Source: Hyphodiscus hymeniophilus (lineage: Eukaryota > Ascomycota > Leotiomycetes > Helotiales > Hyphodiscaceae). Taken from it: 64,000 bases of DNA. The position numbers and the translations under genes were made by a program. The stretch is from the NCBI GenBank assembly GCA_016508695.1, contig VNKQ01000015.1:1240001-1304000 (forward strand). The letters are read 5' to 3'. The notes beneath the pieces were generated by a model. It saw only the letters and a list, made by a program, of their open reading frames with translations, was not told the DNA's origin and did no database searches. Shown one piece after another: positions 33,297-45,065 of this stretch; positions within the stretch are counted from its first letter, which is position 1; each line of letters opens with the position of its first letter.

Positions 33297-35710
33297 TTAC
33301 TTCTGCGCCTGCCGCATTTGATCCATGAACTGTGTCGCATCGGCCATTTCTTCTTCAGTGGGCATATTCACGATGAGGAGGTAAAGGACGTGCTGTTTTC
33401 GGTCAGTATAGTTATTGAAAACAGGGGAATGCAGACACGAGCTAGGGAGGCCGCCTTACATGGCGGAGGACTCTTTTCACGCCGTTGGCTAAGAGCACTG
33501 TGGCAGGTGGGAGACCGCCAGCACCCATTTGCTGGGGGTATTGCTGGTTGGGCATTTGCTGAGGGTGCTGTTGATTCGGCATCTGCTGGGAATATGACCT
33601 GTCGGCCGTTTGATCCAGACCTCTTGTTCCTGCCCCAGGTTGGACGTCGCCCGATATGTTTCTTCGCATCTGATTCGGATATTGATTCGGGTATTGCTGG
33701 TTATATCCATTCCCGTATTGATTCGGATACTGCTGATTGTAGCCCATCTGGTTCGGGTTCTGTTGCTGGTTCAACATCATCTGTTGTTGATTGAGCATCA
33801 TCTGCTCCTGGTCCAGTCTCATCTGCTCCTGCGTCATCTGCTGCTGCTGGCCGGCCATCCCACCTCCCATACGGTCTCCCATCGAGCCAGCCATCATACC
33901 GAGCAAACCCAGTGGGCCTCCTCCCATACCGCCAAGACCTCCTCCCATACGACCATAGCCACCTCCGAAACGATCATATCGTCCTCCGAATCTATCGTAT
34001 CCGCCTCCTCCCCAGCGGTCAAAGCCTGGACGTCCAGCGCCCATACCTCCGAATCTGTCATAACCGCCTCCCCAGCGGTCGAAACCGGGCCTTCCAAATC
34101 CCCCTCCCATGCCCATGCGGTCGAATCGATCATATCCACCTCCAAATCCTCCTAGACCACGAGGAACTCCTCCAGCAGGACCGGAGTAATCGGCACCCTG
34201 GGCCATCCCTGGACCTGTCATGCTGAGTTTTCCAGCTGTCAGGAGAGCTAGGAGGTCACCGCTGTTAGTGGGATTGGTGGGGTCTGAATAGCGGGATGTA
34301 AACGTTGGCTTGGGTCCAGTGACTAATTGACTCTCTGGTGCTGTTGCAGCCTTTGGTAAAGATTTAGTAGAAAACCGTTTGGGACAGAACAGAAGAGCTT
34401 ACGAATTTAGCTTGAGCACGACGATCAAAATACTCGCCTGTGAAACCCATCGCAGACTTCATCTTATCTTTCGTGGTCTTGGCTTCCCCGCTGTGACTGT
34501 CGTCCAATCTATCGAGAGCGGGGAAAACGAGAGGGGCAGTTTCTGTGAAAGCCACGCCGTTTGTTCTGCCCATGGAAGGACTGAAGTTGCGGACAACCTT
34601 CGCAAGACCTTCTGGAGGTGATAAATTTTTGTGGATTGTCTCGTTGATGTTGACACCGACTTCTTCTGCGTCAGTCTCCGGACTCCAGGTCAGAACCATG
34701 CAGTAAAGACCTCGTGGCTGGAAGACTTGTTCGTTCATTAGATCAAGCACCGTATGGCATCTGCAGGGGGTGGAAAGTTAGAAAAAGTTTGATATTGTTG
34801 AGAATGAAGCATACCTTTTCCGACTGTCCATATTCTTCAAAACGGAAACTGCGAGATAAAGTGCCAAACTAGCCGCCTGTCCAATTCCTGGAGCAAGATG
34901 CAATGGTAGTAACGCGAATCCCGCCAGGTTGATAGCATTGATCCATGGTGATGCTGTGGAAGCCAGCTCAAAAGTCTCGATAAAATCAAGAAACATCGTC
35001 TCGTCGATGTCATTCTCCATCAATTCTGGAGCATAGGCTCGCAGAAATCCTCGACTACGATCTTTTGGCCTCCGTTGTGGGATGACGACCGGCAAAGTCA
35101 ATCTGCCGTGCGGATGATAGCCCTGTGGCAGCGGATAATCATTGACAAAGTTCAGTGTAGTTGTTTTGGGATCCTTTTCGAACTTGCGTTTCTTCAGGCC
35201 CATTTGTTCGTGGTGCTCGATGAATTGCTCTTGCGCATCGTCGAGTTCCCATTGCTCCTCATCCCCTTCTTCCATTTCACGATGTTCTTCATGTGTACCT
35301 TTCTCGTCGTTGTGGGATGAATGCGATCTCTGTTTTTCGGGTCTGACTTGGTGCTGTTCTTCTGCCTCGTAGGCTGGAGGGGCACCATAGTCGGCTTGCA
35401 CTGGCGGATTTTGATGGGAGCTCTTCTCTGATGTATGTCGTGAGCCGTGGGGTCGGCCGACGTAATCGGCTTGCTCTGGACCCTGCGCGGGAGGTTGAGA
35501 GGGTGAATGGCGAGCTTCCTCTTCTGCAGCCCTTTTCGCGGCTTTCTTGTCTTTGTGAGCGTGGATGCCTTCAGAAGCCAGACCGATGCCAGATGCGACA
35601 CCTTTTGCGACCAAGCTCAAGGGATTGACGCCAAATAGTCCGCCTCCACGTCCCGGTCCTCGACCGTATCCTTGGCCATATCCTTGGTTGTATCCGTTGT
35701 TGTTGTACAT
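33297..35710 (-). CDS. Gly/Gln-rich fungal protein of unknown function
   Basis: Four exons: 35710-34815, 34760-34403, 34350-33460, 33392-33297; 2,241 nt, 746 residues. The first ATG gives MYNNNGYNQGYGQGYGRGPG. Layout: Gly/Tyr/Arg-rich start; GVASGIGLASEGIHAHKDKK, a charged Glu/His/Gln-rich stretch, a compact middle region (about residues 215-390: FVNDYPLPQGYHPHGRLTLP, GFLRAYAPELMENDIDE, FLDFIETFELASTASPW, a hydrophobic segment INLAGFALLPLHLAPGIGQA, then spliced SRKRCHTVLDLMNEQVFQPRG and SMGRTNGVAFTET); then YDRFGG and RPGFDRWGGG repeats, QEQM/NQQQ repeats and NQQYPNQY repeats; last exon VLYLLIVNMPTEEEMADATQF. I cannot name a family. The middle region looks folded and the rest intrinsically disordered. 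The plus-strand frames here are shadows of the repeats. Confidence 0.85.
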
Positions 35711-36815
35711 TGTTGCGATGATCTGGAGTGGTACGTACAGGGGAGAGGTAAGTCGAAGTGTTCTCAACCCCACGAAGTATATTGATAAAGACAATGTAGG
35801 ATTGCAGGAGGCTGAGCAAGGCACTTTTGTATCTGAGGCAGATCAACTTGTCTAGGTTGGATTCACTTACGGCCGTGATCATCGGAATATGTAACGCAAG
35901 TGAAGCTGGAAGCGGGGGTTGTGTTGGTTCTATAGTGTTTGGGATAAAACCAACGAGGCTGTACATCCTCAAACGAAGTTGGGGTCAGGGCACCAGGAGT
36001 GGAGACGATTGTCTCTCCCCCTCTAACTTCGTACCCTATGCTAGACCAGGTACCTTTCTTCACTCTGCCTAGCTTGGGGATGTATCTCGGGTCATATTAC
36101 CGGCTGCAGCTTTGAGACCTAAACATTGGGAGGAACAAGCATTGATCATCATCCGCTAAAAGGCTTGTTTACTTACTTCGGTTGGGCGAGTGGGACCATC
36201 TCGAAGTCACAACATCATAGGCAATTTGTTGTAGCTTACATGAAAAGTGCATGGAGTGAGTACGTATGCTCATCTACACCTTACTCGGGACATCGTTCGT
36301 TGTTTGTGGCAACACAGACGTTGAGTTTGTTGGTCAACGGTGGGAGCTGGTCCGTTGATTGAAGCTTCAGCTGGCTGTGCCGTTGACTCGCATGCATGTC
36401 AGACAAAGCTTATCTTATCTGGATCTGGCCAGCAATTGGCTCGACGAAGATAAATTGACGCCATTCACATGCACGTCGCTTTCGCTCTCTTAAAGAGCCA
36501 CGCACGGCCCGGCATTGGCGAGAAAAGGGGGACATGACGCGTTGGTCTTGCCCTCCTTACCACTCCCCTCTTTCAACACGATACCGATCCCAAAGGGGAA
36601 TGCGGGGTAGTTTCATTCTTCGCATTGCACGAGCCACACTCTCTGCGAGCGACTGAGCCACAACAAAGAGCGATAGCGAGACTACGAAGGTAGTACCGCT
36701 GTTGCCCAGAGGCTCTACCTTTCCTACTTGCCCTGACCATAGCCTCAGCCTCACCACCTCAGCCTCACAGCGTTTCTTCGGCCACTCCTTACCACGGTAT
36801 ACGTCAGTAGTTGCA
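35711..36815. other. Divergent intergenic region, Gly/Gln-rich protein / Zn2Cys6 gene
   Basis: No gene recognised. It lies between two start codons reading apart, so both promoters are here. The stretch 36540-36590 is pyrimidine-rich (CCTTACCACTCCCCTCTTTC). Confidence 0.5.
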
Positions 36816-38697
36816 ATGGATATAACTAAACGCGATCAGCAGGATTCGAAAGATGCAGGAACAGATTCAACTAGTGCCGCCGAAGTGGGGGTTGCTAGGA
36901 TAAAAATCACCGACGATATGTTTGTAGGCGTAAGTCGTTGAAGGAAGAGAGAAGACTTCCTATCCGTTGCCTCGGAAGTTGATTGAAACTGAATCAAGTC
37001 TCCCGCTAGACAATCCTCCCATAGTTACCAATTTGAGATAGAGAAATTACTGACTCCTTTCCTTAGTGGTCGCCTCCCCCGCCAAATGAGCAACCCAATG
37101 AGAAGAAGATAAAAGGTATCCCACGCCTTTCCCACAAGAAGTCCAAGACAGGATGCCAGCGGTGCAGGGCTCGACGAGTAAAAGTGAGCCTATCTTTTCT
37201 CCTTACTCGTCTGGGCCTTCATGGGATAATAAGCGCCCTATGCTTCCTTCTGGCCTCGTTTGTCCATATTTGTAGGAGGTGACAGCCCGGTATATTGGCG
37301 AGGTCGTACGCATATTGTTGTGTTTTTCAGCTTTTGGCATACCAATCGATACCAAAGAGTAAACTTGTGCACAACAGCAGATGTGGAAGCTGCGATATCC
37401 CAACTCTTATATGATGAGCGACTGTCACGGCCTGTCAGACCGTAAGGATTCGGCCGTACAGCCTCGTCTGTCATGGTCTCCGAGTGGATGGGGCTTTTCG
37501 AAAATCAGTCTTTATTCAGATGGACCTCTGAATTTACCTCTTTGGGTTAGGAAGAATTCTCTAATAGGCAAATAGTGCGACGAAGGCAAACCAATTTGTG
37601 GCGGCTGCTCGAGGCACAACGTCACGTGCTTCTACGATCATCTAGCCAAGCCCGAGGGCAAGCACACGGACGAATCAGAAGTTTCGTCTCCCTCTTCGAG
37701 CCGCAGTGTGCCAAGTCGAATCAGTTACCCGGATTCCAATACCATTGCCCCGGCCGAGTCCAAAGAGAGGCGTCTCCTCGAACTGAGACTCATGCACCAA
37801 TGGACCCTCAACACCTGCCTCACATTTCCTCTCTCCGCCGACCCCTCAGTCCGAGACATCAACACCACGATACTTCCAAAACTAAGTCTCGAGAATGAAG
37901 CTCTCCTATACTGCATCTTCTTCCTCTCCGCCCTCCACCTCATGAAGACCGAGCCTGCCAACCTTGAAGCAAGAGAAAACTACCTCCACTACTACAGCCT
38001 GACCATAACCGCACACCGCGTCGACGTAAACGCCCTCAGCCACTCCAACGCAGACGTCGTCTGCCTGACCGCTGCCCTCATCCGCCTCGGCTCCTTCGCG
38101 ATCCTCCAAGAGCGGTCCATACCGCCATATGGATACGAGCCACCAAGGCAATGGATGAGCATGAACCAAGGAACCACCACCATCCACCGCGAGACATGGA
38201 AGTGGATCGGCAACGACCCAAACTCCATCGCCTACCGCTCCATCGTCCAGAAATCACCCAACATGACCGACTTCGCAGCCCTGTTCGCTCCAGCTAACAG
38301 GGAACATCTCCTCCATCTCCTCAGCTCCCCGCTCGGTATCCCGCCTGAGCCCTGGACACCCGAGATCGAAGAGGCGTACTGCCAGGCGCTGTCCTTCATC
38401 GGTGCCATCCAGCTTGCTATCGATGCCGGCATTGAGGGCTCGGCGGAGATCTTGAGGAGGTGTCTAGCCTTCCCCGGCCACATGCCGAAACTTTTCTTCG
38501 ATATGGTGGGAGAGCGCAGACCCAGGGCGCTGGTCGTCCTGGCGCATTATTTTGCGTATCTTGTGAGGTTCAGGGAAATATGGTGGATTGGGGAGGTGGG
38601 GATGAGGGAGGTGCGAGCTATTGCTGGGGCTCTGGGGCCGGAGTGGGTTGATTCCATGAGGTGGCCGTTGGGGGAGGTGGAAAGGGTTTATGCTTGA
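36816..38697 (+). CDS. Zn2Cys6 (C6) transcription factor
   Basis: Three exons, 36816-36929, 37067-37183 and 37576-38697, all phase 0; 1,353 nt, 450 residues. The binuclear zinc cluster is split by the second intron (392 nt): KTGCQRCRARRVK, then CDEGKPICGGCSRHNVTCFY, giving the six Cys with normal spacing, preceded by the usual basic PRLSHKKS. The rest (LELRLMHQWTLNTCLTFPLS, ALLYCIFFLSALHLMK, DVVCLTAALIRLGSFAI, VVLAHYFAYLVRF) matches the helical fungal regulatory domain seen in mid-sized C6 factors. The end of exon 1 could be 36923 or 36929; GTAAGT at 36930 is the better donor. Target genes are unknown; it is divergent from the Gly/Gln-rich gene and 1.5 kb from the histidine kinase. Confidence 0.9.
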
Positions 38698-40232
38698 GGT
38701 GAGCAGAGCAGCGGGATGGGAAAATGTTTCTTCTCCTTCTTTTCTTGTCCAATTTCTACCTTTTTTTTGCCTTTCAGCTCTTCTTGTTGGGAGGTCTTGG
38801 GCTTTCTCCGCATGGGGGGGATCTTCGTTAAATGCTTTTTCTTTGTATCAAATGAAGAAGCACATCTGTTCGTTAAGCCGACCGAGCGTACAGAAGCTCA
38901 TGATCATCCTTCTCTAAGTGTAGATGTTGGAGAACCTGTGTACTAGTAGCTGTAGAATAGACGAGAAACGTGGAAGAAAACAAAGTATTCTCGAAGGCTA
39001 CTCAGACCTACGAGGGCATTGCGGAGCCTCGAAAAATTATTGTGAGATACATCTTTGTAGTGCACCGCGCAGCTCTAAGGAAGTCCGGCCTTGATAAGAG
39101 GAGCCTGACGCCGAAGGTCTACCTTGTAAGCCGAACTACCAACTGAATCAAAGCAGAGCATTCTTGACACCTTGATGTCACGTGAACAACATACCAATTG
39201 CCTACCTACCTTAATTCGATGGATGGCCTTCTTGCAGGCTGCTGAGAAGAACATCTCCAGAACAAAAGCCTGCAGGTAACGCTGATTCAAATTCTATCTG
39301 GATCTAAACGTTCAAGCTATCCACCTTCTAGGATGAACTTTTGGCTTGAAATCATCACCGGTCATGTGATTTATTCACTTTTCTGATCACCTTAGCTACC
39401 TCTCCTGTCGAAGATGATTGCTTTGGCACTACCTAGGTACTGAATTAATTATTGAGAAGACTTTGAGTGTAGAACATCTCATAGGATGCAATAGAGCATC
39501 TCGACTAAAAGACATGGCGGCCTTATGGCATTGCGTTTGAAATAAAGAGGAAAGGCAGAGATGATGAAGTGCTATTCTCGGCTTATCCTTGTAGCGGATA
39601 TGTGTATATGGTAACGGCATCTTGCCGATCATCGCATCATAGGGCTACAAGAAGCAGACATGCGCGTTGAAGAGAGCAGCAAAAATGATAGATCCCAAAG
39701 ACAGTCACCAAACACTCAGTTGCCCTTCCGCGCTTGCTCCGTCTGATTTCTACCAACTTAGGTACGTACGGCGCGAAACAGGATCTGTCGAGCAGGACTG
39801 CGAGGCTCTTGGATATGGCTTTAATCTTCGCAAGGAGGTGGAAAAGGCGCAGGATCGACAACATGGCGTCCCTGTTTGGTCACGAATGATTGGACGTCAG
39901 CTTCGTGGCTTACTACGGATGTCTTGCCTTTCCAGCTGCGGCAGGCGTTCCCGGTGTAACGAGAACATCGGAATGGACGACCTCGCTTTTGCGACAACAG
40001 TCACGATAGAAACTTTTCCACCCTTTCGTGACAACCGGGTGCCAGTTTGTGAGCTCTCAGGCGAAGGGTAGTGCCTGTCTAGTGGCGGCTATCGCGCCAG
40101 ATTGTCCACATCGCGCCTGGCTTGGCCGCTTGATAGCCTGACCTCTGGAAAGACGCTGAAGAGAAGACTGCAAGATAGGTCCCTCACGAATCACGAATCT
40201 AGCTACCGCACTGGCAGGAAGTGCCTACTGGC
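38698..40232. other. Intergenic upstream of the hybrid histidine kinase
   Basis: No gene recognised. An open plus frame at 39667-40071 has no motif and begins at TTG or equivalent rather than a supported ATG. Confidence 0.4.
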
Positions 40233-43200
40233 ATGGAACGTCGGGCAAAGCGGCCTAGGAGTGGCTATGGGGAGTTTCGAAGTATGCCGACCCGATCAAG
40301 AGTCGACACAGAAGGTTGTCGATGATATGATCCCCGCTCATGTAACACGCTGCTGATACTGGATAGAGAACGATGAAGCTGAAGAAAGGAAGGATATTTC
40401 CGATGCCTTGAAGGACATTGGAATAATCGAACTGCTAGAGCAAGACAGCAGACCAACTTTTATCATTGACTTGCAGGCCCCAGACACCGAGGTCACATGC
40501 CGAATGAACGTGGTGTTTTGCAACAAGTCCCTACGCTTTTTCGACGACTTGCGAAACGTCTTATCCACTAAAACTTTCTACCCGGCACCGTCTCCCTTGT
40601 CAAGCGCACCTTCACATGCGGTTTCGGACCAAGGAGAACTGCAGGCTGATTTGGAGTTCAAGATTTGGGCGACTCGTCGGGTCGGGGACTCGAATGATGG
40701 ATTTTTACCACGCCATACCTTTCGGAATGTGTTCTGGACTTGTTCAACCCTGAGAAATCGTTGGCGAGTTGTCAGTGCTTCACAGGTACCGAATCAGCGA
40801 CGTGAGAGCCATGGAACCCCGAAGATAGGTCGGGCTACTTCGAGATCTGCCTCCTCAACCACGGGCTCTCTGGCTTTAGAAGATAAAATTGACCTTGAAA
40901 TACGGCTCCCTGGGGAGGTGAAGCTCTCGCAGAAACTTGCAGACACCGAGTTACGGTTCAGGGTCCTCACCGTATTGAGCCCAATTGGAATGTATTACTT
41001 ATCGCCCCAGGGTAATATTGAGTATGCCAACGATATGTGTAAGCATATTCTATGAATTCAGCGTAGCTTATTCTGAATGTTTACAGGGTACGAAATAACC
41101 GGGCACCCGCGAGGCCTCGAGGGTGAAATGTAAGTAATCATGCCTGGATATAATCATGTGTCGGCCTAACTTGAATTTCCAGGTCTTTTATGAACGTTCT
41201 TTCTGAGTTGGATCATGACTTGATGAATAAAGAATGGAAGATCTTGACTACGGAGAAGGGAAAACGATTCTTTGAGCTTCGCCTCAGGAATCCATGGTAC
41301 GACGAATGGGGCAACCCGAAGCAGAAATGGATCCTGGCATCTTGTGATCAGGAATTCTACGACGATGGACGCTTGAAGAGTATCATGGGATGCATGTAAG
41401 TCGCTTGATTCCAATGAGTGTTTTGATGCTGACGCAAGAAGAACGGACATTTCGTTGCAAAAGCAAGCCGAAGAAGACGCTGTTGAACGAGCCAACTTGG
41501 TTGAGACGCTTGCCCTGCGGACAGAAGAAGCTGCGCAGCATGAGAGGAATTTTCAACAAATGGCAGAGCTTGCCCCATGCGGTAAGAGAGATCGGTCCTT
41601 TCTCCCAATAAGATTTTGCTCCCTCTGAAAGGCATGTTTACTTTTGGCCCAGAAGGGACGATCACGTGGGCAAATTCGCAGTGTGAGTTCCAGACATCCA
41701 CCCAGATTATCAAATGAGCATCCTTCTAGTACGTTACACTTCGTACTCGTCTAACTCAAATAGGGTACGAAATGACAGGACACTCGAGAAACTCTGCGGA
41801 ACATTGCCCAATGTCATTCCTTAACTGCATCGAGTCGCAAGACCACGACATTTTCCGCCGCCTTTGGAATGAATTAACATTGGCAAAAAGAGAAGTCAGC
41901 TCAGAGCTACGACTCAAGAAGCCCTGGATCAGACACGTACAGAACGAGCCGATCCGGGATACTAGGTGGATCCTTTTCCTCGCTCTTCCACAATTGGATG
42001 ACGCTGGTAAATTAATCAAGGTGCTTGGTTGCACAACCGATGTCAGCCATTTTAAGTGGGCTGAGTCAGTACAGACTGAGAGCCGTTTACAAGCCGAGGA
42101 AGCAAAAAGACAGCAGGCGGATTTCATTGATATGACATCGTTAGTCCTACCATGATAGGCGGTCGTACGATAACTTCTGATACTGAAGCTAGACACGAAA
42201 TGCGGAATCCATTGAGTGCTATGCTGCTCTGTGCTGATGGAATCGCAGGAGCGCTCCTCGATTTTCAGGCTGCGAAAGACAAAACGAGGGTTCTGACAGA
42301 TGCTCTTGTGGAAAACAGTCTTGACGCTGCTCAAACAATTGTCCTCTGTGCTCAACACCAGAAACGAATTATCGACGACGTGTTGACACTCTCCAAATTG
42401 AATTCGACTATGCTTCACGTCACTCCGGTCCAAATACAGGTTGAGACCACTTTGCGAAGGACTCTGAAGATGTTTGAAAACGAGTTTGTCGCTCACGATA
42501 TTAAAATCTCGTTCGAAGTGGAACAATCCTATCAGGACGCGCAGGTTGACATGGTCTTTTGTGACCCCGTTCGATTAACACAGATATTCATCAATCTCCT
42601 CACCAATGTAATTTCCCTTTCAGTCCTGATTATCTAGCTGACTGTCCCCAGGCTATAAAGTTTACACGATCCGAAAGCAAGAAACAAATCTCAATTACAC
42701 TTGGGGCATCTGAGTCCCAGCCACCAAAAGAAGCTCATCCTGATATCGAATGGTTCCCATCGAAAGATTCCACTTCTATCCAAGACTTGACTCTTGCTCC
42801 AGAATGGGGGACTGGAAAACACTTATATTTGTACTTTGCAGTGCGTGATACTGGCAGAGGGCTGAGCACCAATGAGAAAATCCTGCTGTTCAATCGATTT
42901 AGCCAAGCATCACCACGGACTCATGTACGTGCCTCTAATCTCCGTATCAATCATGAAACTCACCCTGAACCAGGTGCAATATGGGGGGTCTGGATTAGGC
43001 CTCTTCATCTCCCGAGAATTGACAGAGCTCCAAGGTGGTGAAATTGGAGTTGCTTCGAACGCTGGCGAAGGAAGTAGGTTTCCGATCTCCAACGCAAATT
43101 ACACTGACTAATTTCGCTGAAGGTACCTTTGCATTTTACATCAAAGGCCGTCGGTCACAATGTATTCAAGGAGATGCTCCTACTCGACCCTCCTACATAA

Positions 43201-43811
43201 CATCAAGAGTATTATCAGCAACAGAAATATCGGCAGCCTACGCCTCGACCTTGCCTATACCTGTCCCTGATACACCAACCGGAACCCCAAGAATGATGCA
43301 AAACTATCACGTACTCCTCGTAGAAGACAACTTGATCAACCAGAAAGTGCTTAGTAAACAGCTGCGTAATACCGGTTGTACAGTGTACGTGGCCAATCAC
43401 GGAATCGAAGCGCTCGACTTCCTGCGGACGAGCACACTTTGGAGTGATGACGGATCGGGTAACGAGAATCGAAATGAGCTGTCGGTTATCTTGATGGATC
43501 TTGAGATGCCGATCATGGACGGATTGGCATGCACTCGAAGAATCAGAGATCTTGAGAAGGAAGGGAAGCTCAAATGTCACGTGCCGATCATTGCTGTCAC
43601 GGCGAATGCTCGGAGTGAGCAGATTGATAGAGCGAATGAGGCTGGAATGGCAAGTCTCCATTGTGTCAAAGACGTCTGATTGTACTAATTGGAATAGGAC
43701 GATATCGTGCCCAAACCGTTTCGAATCCCTGACTTGATAATGAAGACTGATCAATTGATGGCTAGTCGGCAAGTGGGTCTTAGGAAACAACAGACAGACT
43801 ATTTTGGGTAG
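40233..43811 (+). CDS. PAS-containing hybrid histidine kinase
   Basis: Twelve exons: 40233-40281, 40367-41038, 41087-41129, 41183-41395, 41442-41581, 41632-41682, 41764-42139, 42193-42607, 42652-42924, 42974-43073, 43123-43649, 43698-43811; 2,973 nt, 990 residues. The 49-nt first exon (MERRAKRPRSGYGEF) is joined through an 85-nt intron with a CTGAT branch; without it the frame meets TGA at 40354-40356. A PAS-like segment (RPTFIIDL, VVFCNKSL) is followed by two clear PAS domains (GMYYLSPQGNIEYANDMWYEITGHP and GMFTFGPEGTITWANSQWYEMTG with GCITDIS and GCTTDVS ends). Kinase boxes: phospho-His codon 42194-42196 in SHEMRNPLSA; N box LLTNAIKFT; RDTGRGLS; LFNRFSQAS; GGSGLGLFISREL. Receiver: VEDN, phospho-Asp codon 43497-43499 in LMDLEMPIMDG, PKPF. 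All catalytic residues are present. The intron 43650-43697 begins with GC. It would pass phosphate to an HPt protein; the signal is unknown. Confidence 0.93.
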
Positions 43812-45065
43812 CTGTGAAGGAATCAATGTAGCTCATCATATTACTATCAATAATACAGGCCGCTGTTTGGCGTCAGAGCCCACGTTATGGTTGAACAAAC
43901 TTGTGTGGGGCTAGGCTTGACACGTCATGGGCCTAGCATCTCCTGACGAGCTTGGGACTTCTGGGAAGTTCAAAAGCTCTGTAGTGGAGAACAGAGGCTC
44001 GGCTTTTGTCTGAGGTGAACTCGAAGGGAACCGATTATACGGAAGAAGATCTGTGAGAGGGACAGCTCTAGGTTTGACATCAAGCCGACTGAGCCTGAAT
44101 CGATGGTGAGGACATAGGCTTCTGCCATCAATAAGAGTTTAGAGAACGTATTGCAAATACATGAGGGGTATTCCGTCTTTGGGAAACTTTTATGAGAAGA
44201 ACCAGGATTAATGAGTCGATATGATGCCACTGCTTGGAACGCGGGAAACTTCCCGCAGTCACATAAAATAGAGTCTCCCAAGGCAGTTATCTGGATCTGC
44301 CATTTCAAAATAACTCAACGGCAGGCAAAATAAATTGTAATTGGCACATTAAAAGGCCATTGGATTGTCCGGTCGTTTCAACCGTGAGCGATGCCTAACC
44401 ACACGGGTAACCAAGCCTGTAGGTTCACTGGCAACCTTCACGGGTAAGAAAACGCTCAATGTTCAGGAAAAAGTTGGATCCTGTAAATCAATCATTAACA
44501 TAACGTCTGTCCCTGTGTCCCGAGACGCCCCCTGTCCCAAGACGGATCTATCGTTTTGGAATCAGAATTTTCTCTCTTAGCAAGTCTATGAAGCTACTAT
44601 TTACATATTACTTTCTTTAAACATTTGTCCTTATAGAGACCACTTTACAATAAAAATATGAATACAGTTGATGATGCTGTCGTTCCTTTTACTTGCGTGG
44701 CCGATCGCCGCTCCTGTGATTTCCCCCTGTTTATTCACGACCATTGAAATCTCCTCAAAATTCGAAGAACTTAGAAGAAAGGCCTTCCCAAAAAAAATAT
44801 GGCTCTAAATCTTGAAGGCACATAGAGAGGAAAAGAATATAGTCCGGAATTTCGCCGATGGGATGGGAGATCCCTGCTTAGTAATAGACATTAGCGTGGG
44901 CGGGAATATACTATGTTCACGCCCGGTCTCGCTATTTACTTAGCCATGATTCTCAGGCTTCGCGGTCAGTCGACTTATCTTCAGCCCCATCGTTCCCTTC
45001 CCTTGCGAAGGACGCACGTGTGACAATCAAATCTCTCAACGCATCTCGTTCAGAACTCCGCACCG
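43812..45065. other. Intergenic, no gene recognised
   Basis: No motif-bearing frame. Bases 45020-45065, just before the HET gene start, are pyrimidine/purine mixed without a clear TATA. Confidence 0.4.

Noticed and set aside
33610..34155. 181-codon plus-strand frame rich in Ile/Leu/Ser
   Set aside because: It is the antisense of the Gly/Gln repeat exon of the minus-strand gene; the repeats keep all frames open.
37089..37183. Possible extra GT-AG intron within exon 2 of the C6 factor (GTATCCC...CACAAG)
   Set aside because: Reading through keeps frame and gives the family-typical PRLSHKKS before the zinc cluster; splicing it out would remove that motif.
40354..40356. In-frame TGA taken at first as a nonsense mutation in the histidine kinase
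   Set aside because: An 85-nt intron (40282-40366) with a good branch site removes it and supplies an ATG in the right phase.
41756..42526. 256-codon minus-strand frame
   Set aside because: It is antisense to PAS and HisKA exons of the histidine kinase, which carry unmistakable motifs.
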